Source: Myxococcota bacterium
GTDB taxonomy: Bacteria; Myxococcota; XYA12-FULL-58-9; JASMKV01
NCBI GenBank assembly: GCA_030749035.1
Contig: JASMKV010000486.1
Location: forward strand, 1 to 33,456
DNA: 33,456 nt
Direction: 5' to 3'
Positions 8,589 through 15,536 of this stretch are shown piece after piece (position 1 is the stretch's first letter; every line of letters starts with the position of its first letter). The translations under genes and the position numbers were made by a program. The notes under the pieces are model-generated. The model was given only the letters and a program-made list of their open reading frames with translations, searched no databases and was not told the DNA's origin.

Positions 8589-9593
8589 ATGAGTTCAACA
8601 AAAAAGACGAGGGCAATCTGGGGACAGGGGCAAATCAAATTGCTCGATGTTGGCGAAGGGGCGCTTTTAGAGCGCATCAAGAAAGGCTTTGCACAAACTT
8701 CAGACCGTGTGGCCGTGGGGATCGGAGACGATGCGGCCGTTCTCAAGGATACTGGCCGGAAGAGTGTGTTTTGCCAGGATACTTTGGTTGAAAATATTGA
8801 TTTCCGCCGGACTTGGGCGAGTCCTAAAGATCTTGGGCATAAAGCCGCAGCGGTGAATTTATCTGATTTGGCGGCCATGGGGGCTGAGCCCTGGGCACTT
8901 AGCGCATCTTTGGCGTTGCCCGCAGCGACCACACTTAAAGACGCGATGGCAATTTTACGCGCAATACATCGATATGGTGCACTGTTTGGCGCAGCATTGG
9001 TGGGCGGTGACCTTTCTGCGACCAAGGGCCCTATTGTTGTTTCTGTCAGTGCTTTGGGCAAAATGCATGGAAAGCGTGTACTCAAAAGGGGATGTGCCAG
9101 ACTTGGCGACCAGATTTTAGTCAGCGGTACGCTTGGGGGTGCCGGTGCGGGGCTCTTGCTTCTGGAACAAGGTTTGAACAAGCCCAAGCAGCTGATTAGA
9201 AAACAGCTGCGTCCAGTGCCCCAGGTTGATTTAGGAAAACTGTTGGTGGAAATGAAGAGTGTACGCGCATGTACGGATATTTCTGATGGACTTGATGTCG
9301 ATGCCGAGAATCTTTTAGGTTCGGGGCAGCATATTCATTGGTTTGAGGAGCAAATCCCCATGGCACCCGTGCTGATTAAACATTTTGGTCGTGAAAAATC
9401 ATTAGGGCTGGCTTTTTTTGGAGGAGAGGATTTTGAATTGGTTTTTACGTGTGCCCCAAAAAGCGTGGACGAGGTGCTAAAAAAAGCAGGTCAAAAAGGA
9501 ATTCGCTTAAGTGTGGTGGGGGAAGTCAGAAAAGGGGCCCAAAAAAACAAAAAAGCACGAATAATCTCGGCGTATGAACATTTTAGAGTTTAG
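8589..9593 (+). CDS. thiL: Thiamine-monophosphate kinase
   Basis: Phosphorylates thiamine monophosphate with ATP to give the active cofactor thiamine diphosphate. Family marks in order: the metal-binding VGIGDDAAV at 43-51, VNLSDLAAMGA at 89-98 (Asp93 is a metal ligand), VGGDLSAT near 140, CTDISDGLD near 230, and the C-terminal FFGGEDFELVFT. The N-terminus is about 20 residues longer than the minimal enzyme. The start ATG lies in the 69-bp divergent gap with greA and has only a weak ribosome site. It is followed 47 bp later by the receiver-like gene, with larC1 and the sensor gene after it; no other thiamine gene is nearby, so the coupling with signalling genes is positional only. Confidence 0.93.
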   Translation: MSSTKKTRAIWGQGQIKLLDVGEGALLERIKKGFAQTSDRVAVGIGDDAAVLKDTGRKSVFCQDTLVENIDFRRTWASPKDLGHKAAAVNLSDLAAMGAEPWALSASLALPAATTLKDAMAILRAIHRYGALFGAALVGGDLSATKGPIVVSVSALGKMHGKRVLKRGCARLGDQILVSGTLGGAGAGLLLLEQGLNKPKQLIRKQLRPVPQVDLGKLLVEMKSVRACTDISDGLDVDAENLLGSGQHIHWFEEQIPMAPVLIKHFGREKSLGLAFFGGEDFELVFTCAPKSVDEVLKKAGQKGIRLSVVGEVRKGAQKNKKARIISAYEHFRV

Positions 9594-9640
9594 GAGAAGC
9601 CTTAAATCGCATAGGGTTCTTAAAAGTAAAGGGTATCGAT

Positions 9641-10009
9641 ATGCAGAAACAAACAATCATGATCTCAGAAGGTGCCATGTTTCTTCGAGCAGAAATCAAG
9701 GACATGCTTGCCGATGAAGAAAACATTGAGCTCTTAGAAGCGTCTTCGGGCGAAGAAACCAGTGCAAAAATTGATGAAGGTATACTTGACGTTCTCTTGA
9801 TTAATGTGGATTTGTGTCGTGGCGAAGAGGGTTTCTCGGTGAAATTGTCCAGGAAGCGGCAAAAGAAACTTAAGATCTTAGTGTTGGGTACGGTCGACAA
9901 TTTGTCTGAACTTCAAAATCTTATCAGCCAAGGCGCGCAAGATTATTTAATCCGGCCCTTTGAAGCATCTGATTTAAAGAGCAAGCTTGATGCCATGCAT
10001 GTTTTCTGA
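9641..10009 (+). CDS. Pseudo-receiver domain protein (stand-alone, phosphorylation residues lost)
   Basis: A 122-residue single-domain protein with the length and alpha/beta rhythm of a CheY-type receiver: strand TIMISEG, helix to residue 25, strand DVLLINVDL at 50-58, strand KILVLGTVD at 78-86, and the final YLIRPFEASDL at 102-112. The residues needed for phosphorylation are replaced: the acidic pair after strand 1 is SEG (9-11), the acceptor Asp aligns with Asn55, the Thr/Ser after strand 4 aligns with Gly83 (Thr84 is one off), and the conserved Lys is Arg105. It is therefore expected not to accept phosphate and to work by constant protein binding. AAAGGG lies 7 bases before the ATG. It sits in the thiL-larC1-sensor run, so the GAF/PAS/HisKA protein two genes on is a natural partner (inference). 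Confidence 0.8.
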   Translation: MQKQTIMISEGAMFLRAEIKDMLADEENIELLEASSGEETSAKIDEGILDVLLINVDLCRGEEGFSVKLSRKRQKKLKILVLGTVDNLSELQNLISQGAQDYLIRPFEASDLKSKLDAMHVF

Positions 10010-10045
10010 GGAGCTTTTTCGGGGTGCATTTAAGCAGGGTTTTCT

Positions 10046-10792
10046 ATGCGTGATAAAAATCAATCAATAACACATCTTCATATGGAACCTGTCGGCGGTA
10101 TTGCTGGGGATATGTTTTTAGCCGCACTTTTAGATATGGGAGTGAGTCCCAGGCCTATTGAAGAAGCTTTTGCGAGTTTGAACTTACCCGGACTGAGTTT
10201 AGAAACACAGCAGGTTTCGGTCAACAATATTCCAAGTTTGTATGTGCGCTCGATGGCCCCTGAGTCGCAACACCACACGGACTTAAATGATGTTTTGGCG
10301 CGCATAGAGGCTTCATCCGCATCTGTAGATGCAAAATCTCTTGCGACAAAAATATTCAAGGTCCTGGCCAATGCTGAAGCCCGGGTTCATGGTGGCGAGG
10401 CTGAAAAGGTTCATTTGCATGAGGTTGGCGCACTTGATTCCATTATGGATGTGTTGGGGGCGGCGATTGCTTATTGTGAGCTTGGGGCACCGGAGATGAC
10501 CTATGCGCCAATACCTGTAGGATTCGGCCAAGTTGAGACCTCTCATGGTTTGCTTGATGTCCCTGTGCCCGCAGTTCGGGAAATCTGTCAAGAACATGGT
10601 TTGGCGCTGGAGGATGTGGATGTTCAAGGAGAGACTTTGACGCCGACGGGCGTCGCGCTTATCGGGGCTTTAGGGGCAAAAAACACATCAGCACCCCAAA
10701 AAGAGTTGTTGGCAAGTGGTGTGGGGGCAGGCACATTGCGTTTTCCACAAAGAGCGAATGTGCTTAAGGTCTTTGGGTACGGTGATGCTTAA
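10046..10792 (+). CDS. larC: LarC N-terminal domain protein (nickel-pincer cofactor family, DUF111), LarC1 only
   Basis: Relative of LarC, the CTP-dependent nickel insertase that completes the pincer cofactor of lactate racemase. The front GIAGDMFLAALLDMGV, the central KVHLHEVGALDSIMDVLGAA, the HGLLDVPVPA segment, ETLTPTGVALI, and the closing RANVLKVFGYG match the LarC1 half. The protein stops there at 248 residues; the C-terminal LarC2 half, which binds CTP in studied LarC, is absent. In lactobacilli LarC1 and LarC2 are joined by a programmed frameshift, but the only overlapping frame here encodes the sensor protein, not LarC2. No larA, larB or larE is in the window. The stop overlaps the start of the sensor gene by 8 bp, which suggests translational coupling. 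Whether LarC1 alone is active is unknown. Confidence 0.85.
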   Translation: MRDKNQSITHLHMEPVGGIAGDMFLAALLDMGVSPRPIEEAFASLNLPGLSLETQQVSVNNIPSLYVRSMAPESQHHTDLNDVLARIEASSASVDAKSLATKIFKVLANAEARVHGGEAEKVHLHEVGALDSIMDVLGAAIAYCELGAPEMTYAPIPVGFGQVETSHGLLDVPVPAVREICQEHGLALEDVDVQGETLTPTGVALIGALGAKNTSAPQKELLASGVGAGTLRFPQRANVLKVFGYGDA

Positions 10793-12722
10793 AGGTGTGA
10801 CGGATGATTTTAGGGTCGGCTTGCTCGGCAGTACACCTGTACCGGGGCTTGATTGTGTTGCGCATCTCGAAGCATTGGCTCCAGAATTAGACGCCGTTGT
10901 TCTGGAACATAATGTCACCGATGTGCGTCTTGAAGATGTGCGCGCGAGTTTTCCGAAAGCGGATGTTGTGGCCTGGTACCCTGAGGGCGTGCCTAAGGAT
11001 TTGCAAGGCGCGCTTGGAGAAAACTACGATGGTATCGCCTTGAGTCAGGAGCATTTGCTCTTTGTCCTTAATGCGATCAAAAAACGTTATTTTCAGTACC
11101 GACGCTTTCGGGAGCAGCAGCGCTTAACGCAAGGGGTGTTAACGCTTGTGAACGAATTGGCCGAAGCCACAGACCTGCAGGGGGTTTTACGAAAAGTTAT
11201 TTTGCGCCTGAGCGAGATCTTTTCTATTGAGCGGGTCTCCGTGGTGATGTTGAAGCCGGAAAGCGATATCGCCTTTGTGGTGATGGAGCATGAGGCGGCG
11301 CTTCTCGACACCGTGATGATTCGCTTAGAAGATTACCCTGAAATACAGGAGATTATGCGTACCGGAAAACCACTTATCATTTCGGATGTTTTGGCCAATG
11401 ACTTATTGCATGGTGTGCGTACGAAAATTAAAAAAGCAGCAGTGCGGCATAGATCGGCGATGCTTTTCCCTTTGCACCGCGGGCAGGAAGTGATTGGCGT
11501 CTTGTTTTTACGTAGCCCCGATCCACTCCAGGATGTTGACAATCGTCTTATGGACTTGGGTCGCGCGATTGCTCTGGTGACTTCAGTTTCGATCGGGCAT
11601 GTTCTGGACCTCGATAAATTGTTGGTTGAGCGACGTGCCATGGCAAAGGCCCAAGCAAAGGCCGATGAGGAATTGGCCGACCTCAAGCAGTTTTATGATT
11701 TACTGGAGCAAGAGCATGATGGGGTGCTTCTGATTTCTTTAGAGGGGGTCATTGATTATGCCAATCAATCGGCAGGTTTGCTGCTTAAGGGTGATGCGGC
11801 AGAATTAAAGGGCCAGATCTTTAGCGATTTCCTGGAGGGTGAATCCAAAGAACTCTTAGGCAAGGCAATGCAAGGTGAGGATGTGACGAGCGATAGAGGT
11901 TATGTCGATCTTGAAATGTCCTTTGAAGAACAAGCATTTATTTTTTCTTCATCGATTCAATACATCGAAGAGCGCAAAGGGATATTACTCACTTTACGTG
12001 ATGTCACCCAGTTGCGTGAGATTGAGGATGAATTGCGTCAGACAAAAGAATTTTTAGAAAACCTCATTCAGAGCAGTGTTGATGCGATTGTTGCAGCGGA
12101 TATGAAAGGTCGTATTTTACTCTTCAATCGTGCCGCCGAACAAATCCTTGGTTATTCTGCTATGGAAGCCGTTGGGCATCTTAATGTGACGTCTATTTAC
12201 GATAAGGAAGAAGCGTATCAAGTCATGCGCATCATGCGTTCGGCAGGGCAAGGTGGGGCAGGGCGCCTCGAGCAAATTCGACGTGATCTTATTGCTAAGA
12301 ATGGCGAAAAGGTCCCCGTGAGCTTTTCAGGGGCAATTATTTATGAGCAGGGACAGGAAACCGCTTCGGTGGGGATCTTCACCGATTTGCGTGAGCGCTT
12401 GCGGATGGAAGAGAAGCTTTCTGAGGCTCAGCGTCGTGTTCAGATGAGTGAACGTCAAGTTGTGGCGATGGAGTTGGCTGGTGTGGCGGCGCACGAATTG
12501 AATCAACCGCTAACGTCCATTCTTGGTTATGCGGAAATGTTAGACAAACGTTTGACTGGTGATGATGTAAAAATCCGCAAGCCTGTAGATGTTATTTTGC
12601 GCGAAACCGAACGCATGGCGCAGATTGTTCGGCGGATTGGTCAAATCACAAAATACGAGACAAAATCCTATGTGGGCAAAGCGCAGATTTTAGCCCTGGG
12701 TGATGAAAGTCAGGAAGAGTAA
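10785..12722 (+). CDS. GAF-PAS-PAS-HisKA sensor protein lacking the ATPase domain
   Basis: A 645-residue cytoplasmic sensor. Residues 8-95 have receiver-like alternating strands without conserved acidic residues. A GAF domain spans about 125-275, PAS 1 about 300-410, and PAS 2 about 420-538 (DAIVAADMKGRILLFNRAAEQILGYS). A HisKA helix pair follows, with the H-box AGVAAHELNQPLTSI giving His570. The protein then ends at TKYETKSYVGKAQILALGD; the N, G1 and G2 boxes of a HATPase_c domain are absent, and the next gene is convergent, so the domain has not been split off. It should not autophosphorylate, but could be phosphorylated in trans or act through HisKA dimerisation. The ATG at 10785 overlaps the larC1 stop by 8 bp; the frame stays open further upstream but only inside larC1. 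Confidence 0.88.
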   Translation: MLKGVTDDFRVGLLGSTPVPGLDCVAHLEALAPELDAVVLEHNVTDVRLEDVRASFPKADVVAWYPEGVPKDLQGALGENYDGIALSQEHLLFVLNAIKKRYFQYRRFREQQRLTQGVLTLVNELAEATDLQGVLRKVILRLSEIFSIERVSVVMLKPESDIAFVVMEHEAALLDTVMIRLEDYPEIQEIMRTGKPLIISDVLANDLLHGVRTKIKKAAVRHRSAMLFPLHRGQEVIGVLFLRSPDPLQDVDNRLMDLGRAIALVTSVSIGHVLDLDKLLVERRAMAKAQAKADEELADLKQFYDLLEQEHDGVLLISLEGVIDYANQSAGLLLKGDAAELKGQIFSDFLEGESKELLGKAMQGEDVTSDRGYVDLEMSFEEQAFIFSSSIQYIEERKGILLTLRDVTQLREIEDELRQTKEFLENLIQSSVDAIVAADMKGRILLFNRAAEQILGYSAMEAVGHLNVTSIYDKEEAYQVMRIMRSAGQGGAGRLEQIRRDLIAKNGEKVPVSFSGAIIYEQGQETASVGIFTDLRERLRMEEKLSEAQRRVQMSERQVVAMELAGVAAHELNQPLTSILGYAEMLDKRLTGDDVKIRKPVDVILRETERMAQIVRRIGQITKYETKSYVGKAQILALGDESQEE

Positions 12723-12730
12723 TCTCTTTT

Positions 12731-12746
12731 GGGGAGCACTCTCCCT
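12731..12746 (+). terminator. Weak intrinsic terminator candidate after the sensor gene
   Basis: A short hairpin with stem GGGAG / CTCCC, loop CACT, and one further G-T pair, followed by the T-rich stretch GTTTCTTC. It lies 9 bp behind the sensor stop and in front of the convergent etfA end, where a terminator is expected. The stem is only five to six pairs and the T run is interrupted, so the call is tentative. Confidence 0.4.
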
Positions 12747-12761
12747 GTTTCTTCATAGAAT

Positions 12762-13718
12762 TTAAGATTTGATGGATTCTATAATTTGTGGAACCGCATC
12801 AAAGAGGTCAGCGACTAAGCCATAGTCGGCAACTTGGAAAATGGGTGCTTCTGGATCTTTGTTGATCGCGACAATCACTTTTGAACCCTTCATGCCGGCC
12901 ACGTGCTGTATTGCTCCGCTTATGCCCAGTGCAAAATACAGATCTGGAGCGACAATTTTCCCTGTCTGCCCGATTTGCAAATCATTGGGTACCCAACCGG
13001 CGTCACAAACAGCACGGCTGGCGCCTAGCCCAGCGTTGAGCAGGTCGGCGAGCTCTTCGACAACTTTAAATCCGTCTGAGCTTTTTACACCGCGCCCACC
13101 GCTGACCACGACGTCGGCGACTGTGGCATCGGGACGTTCGCTTTTGATCTCTTTAAGATCGACAAGAGAAGTCTTGAGTTGGTCTAAGTCTACGTTGACA
13201 GGCAACGTTTCGATGCTTGCTTCTGAACCGGCTTCAGGAGCATCAAATTCGGTGGTTCGGACCGTACAGATTTGACGTTCAGATTTGAGTTCAACAGTGG
13301 CGAGAACATCACCGGCCCACATGGGACGCTTGAATGTTTTGGCACCAATGACTTCGAGAACATCACTGGCCATTGCGGCATTAAGCCTTATGGCTAAACG
13401 AGGAAATAAATCTTTACTCAAGGAAGAACTTGCGCCAGCAATGGAGGTTGCGCCGCAAGCTTCAGCCGCTGCGCTTAAGCCGGTGGCATAGCTTTCTGCG
13501 AGGTAGTTGTGCATCGACGGGTCATCAATGACAAAAACTTTTTCTGCGCCGTAGCCTTTCACGGCTTGTGCAGCTTCGCCGGCATTTTCGCCAACGAGAA
13601 GCAAATTTAAACTGCCGCCACTTTGTGCGCTCAATTGTTGTCCAAAAGTGATGGCGTTAAGGGATAACTTTTTTGGCTCTCCGCCAGCATGTTCAATAAG
13701 TATGAGAACGTTTGACAT
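12762..13718 (-). CDS. etfA: Electron transfer flavoprotein, alpha subunit
   Basis: FAD-carrying subunit of the ETF heterodimer, which takes electrons from acyl-CoA and similar dehydrogenases and passes them to an ETF-quinone oxidoreductase. The C-terminal FAD domain is fully recognisable: VSGGRGVKSSDGF, GASRAVCDAGWVP, QIGQTGKIVAPDLYFALGISGAIQH, and the INKDPEAPIFQVADYGLVAD signature near the end. At 318 residues it is of normal length. AAAGGAGT sits 6 bases before the ATG, a strong ribosome site. It follows etfB after 12 bp. No dehydrogenase or ETF-QO gene is in the window, so the electron donor is not shown. Confidence 0.96.
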   Translation of the reverse strand: MSNVLILIEHAGGEPKKLSLNAITFGQQLSAQSGGSLNLLLVGENAGEAAQAVKGYGAEKVFVIDDPSMHNYLAESYATGLSAAAEACGATSIAGASSSLSKDLFPRLAIRLNAAMASDVLEVIGAKTFKRPMWAGDVLATVELKSERQICTVRTTEFDAPEAGSEASIETLPVNVDLDQLKTSLVDLKEIKSERPDATVADVVVSGGRGVKSSDGFKVVEELADLLNAGLGASRAVCDAGWVPNDLQIGQTGKIVAPDLYFALGISGAIQHVAGMKGSKVIVAINKDPEAPIFQVADYGLVADLFDAVPQIIESIKS

Positions 13719-13730
13719 CGTATGACTCCT

Positions 13731-14522
13731 TTAGATGACTTTGGCTTCGTTACGTAGTTTTTCCATGAGTTGTGGCACGTCACTGACAATCATGCCCGCC
13801 GCCCGCGCAGCAGGTTTTTCCATTTTGAGAACCTCAACAAGTGGTTGTGCATCACCAATCAGGTCTCGCAGTGGGAACTCTTTAATCTCTTTTTTCTTCG
13901 CTTTCATAATGCCAGGCAAAGATGCATAGCGAGGAATGTTAAGACGCAACTCAGTGGTGATTAGGGCTGGAAGATTAAGGCAAAGAGTTTCAATGCCACC
14001 ATCGACCTCACGAACAACCGTGACCTTGTTGTCACTGACATTGAGTGCGGTTTGTTTGCTTTTTTCTTCTTCGGATTCCAGGCTTGCTTCTTTGGAAGCA
14101 AAGGATGCCTGTCCCCAACCTAAGCGTTCGGCGAGCATGACGCCTGTTTGTCCCATATCATCGTCAACAGCCTGCTTGCCCATAAGAACAATATCGGGAC
14201 TCTCATCTTCGATGACTTTTTGCATGGCCAAAGATGCCAGTGTTGGGTCGAGTGTTTCATCGGTGAGGACATGGACGCCGCGATCAGCGCCCATCGCTAA
14301 AGCGGTGCGGATTTGTTGGGCACAATCAGCAACGCCAAGTGAAAGGATGACAACCTCTCCCTCATGTGTGTCGCGCAGTCTCAATGCCTCTTCAACGGCA
14401 ATTTCATCAAAAGGATTGACCACATATTTCATCTGCTCAGATTCAAGACCTGAGCCATCGGCTTTGATTTTTATTTTGATTTCTGGATCTTCTACCCGTT
14501 TAACGGTTACAAGTATTTTCAC
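13731..14522 (-). CDS. etfB: Electron transfer flavoprotein, beta subunit
   Basis: AMP-binding partner of EtfA. It opens MKILVTVKRVEDPEIKI and contains VVNPFDEIAVEEALRLRD, the nucleotide-fold segment SLGVADCAQQIRTALAMGADRGV, DIVLMGKQAVDDDMGQTG, and the ETF-beta signature around LPALITTELRLNIPRYASLPGIMKAKKK, whose leucine-containing loop docks on partner dehydrogenases. Length is 263 residues. The start codon is GTG, with GGAG about 8 bases upstream. It is the first gene of an etfB-etfA pair. The 213-bp divergent gap to the next gene holds possible -35 boxes on this strand (two TTGAC sequences), but no convincing full promoter was chosen. Confidence 0.95.
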   Translation of the reverse strand: MKILVTVKRVEDPEIKIKIKADGSGLESEQMKYVVNPFDEIAVEEALRLRDTHEGEVVILSLGVADCAQQIRTALAMGADRGVHVLTDETLDPTLASLAMQKVIEDESPDIVLMGKQAVDDDMGQTGVMLAERLGWGQASFASKEASLESEEEKSKQTALNVSDNKVTVVREVDGGIETLCLNLPALITTELRLNIPRYASLPGIMKAKKKEIKEFPLRDLIGDAQPLVEVLKMEKPAARAAGMIVSDVPQLMEKLRNEAKVI

Positions 14523-14697
14523 GTGAATACTCCAATCTGAGTGTAAATAAGCTTATTTTTCGGGACTTTCCCTAAATTCTGATGGGCTAGGAGTCAAGCC
14601 TTTTATGTTGATTAGAACGCCTGGGTCAAGGGCAATCGTCCTTAAGTGCGTGTAAAGATCGGCGTGGTGGTCTTTAGAGTGCCCATCATTTTGAGGC

Positions 14698-14726
14698 TTG
14701 GGATGCGCATGAGGCTGAGATATAGA
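14698..14726 (+). promoter_or_regulatory. Sigma70-like promoter candidate, possibly giving a leaderless transcript
   Basis: TTGGGA, a 17-base spacer and TATAGA match a housekeeping promoter reasonably well. The expected start of transcription, about 7 bases after TATAGA, falls only two to four bases before the ATG at 14736. That ATG has an in-frame TGA nine bases upstream and no clear ribosome site. Confidence 0.4.
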
Positions 14727-14735
14727 TGAAGCATC

Positions 14736-15530
14736 ATGGGTGCATTATTGATCGTGCTTTCTTTGTTCGGAGGTTCCTCAAATTTAGCCGAAGGCATGCA
14801 GGCTGTTCAGGATTTTCGTGCAGAAGAAGGCATCGCCCATCTTGAGCAGGCCAAGCAAGAAGGACCTTATCAGTATGAGGACCTGCGTTTGCTTTATGAA
14901 CATCTTGCTGTTGGCTTTGCGTATTTAAATCGTCAAGAGGAAAGCTTAGCGGCTTTTGATATGCTCTTATCTTTAGATGCAGGATATGTCGTAAGCTATA
15001 CCTTGTCGCCAAAAGTGACTTTTCTTTTTGAGAAAGCCCGCACAATTGCAAAAGCGCAGCAGCCCACGCAGATTCAACTCAATTGGCCAGAACTGACGGA
15101 TGTCGATCGCCCTTTGCCTTTTACGTTTGAAGTGGTTGCTGATCGACAATCCATGCTCAAGCAAGGGTTGTTTTTTAGGCGCTTGGTAGGCGAACCCTCT
15201 TTTACATTTTTGCAGTTTAATTTAGCGCCCTTGCATCAAAAAGGTCGCTTGGAATTGCCACCTCAGGCTCTTGATGCCAGAGAAGATAAGTTCTTAGAGT
15301 TTTATTTTGTTGGCCTGGATGCCACGGGAAATGAGGTTTTACGTTGGGCTGATTCGCAACATCCCCGTAAACTTGTTCTTAAATACACGCCGCCAACGCC
15401 TTGGTATAAGAGGTGGTGGGTATGGGCTCTTGGTGGCTCTGTCCTTGCAGGTGCGACAGGTGCTGTGGTGTATGCGAGTAGTTATGAAACCCCATCTTTG
15501 CTTAAAGGGGATGTGCGCGTTCCGTGGTAG
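14736..15530 (+). CDS. TPR-like exported/membrane protein with C-terminal anchor
   Basis: A 264-residue protein of a type common beside Ser/Thr kinases in myxobacteria. Residues 1-19 are a hydrophobic signal-like start. Residues 20-105 are helical with TPR character (an EGIAHLEQAKQEG helix, then HLAVGFAYLNRQEESLAAFDMLLSLD). Residues 106-215 form a beta-rich domain that may be Ig-like. Near the end comes the motif PWYKRWWVWALGG, followed by a hydrophobic Gly/Ala segment (about 228-248) that should be a membrane helix. It converges on the kinase gene with a gap of only 6 bp. No enzymatic motif is visible. A role in the same envelope or signalling process as the kinase is inferred from position and architecture only. 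Confidence 0.7.
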   Translation: MGALLIVLSLFGGSSNLAEGMQAVQDFRAEEGIAHLEQAKQEGPYQYEDLRLLYEHLAVGFAYLNRQEESLAAFDMLLSLDAGYVVSYTLSPKVTFLFEKARTIAKAQQPTQIQLNWPELTDVDRPLPFTFEVVADRQSMLKQGLFFRRLVGEPSFTFLQFNLAPLHQKGRLELPPQALDAREDKFLEFYFVGLDATGNEVLRWADSQHPRKLVLKYTPPTPWYKRWWVWALGGSVLAGATGAVVYASSYETPSLLKGDVRVPW

Positions 15531-15536
15531 TTCGCT

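Noticed and set aside
10716-10784. Longer start for the sensor gene, and a frameshift fusion with larC1
   Set aside because: The added residues lie wholly within larC1 and resemble nothing, and the downstream frame is not LarC2; the ATG overlapping the larC1 stop is more natural.
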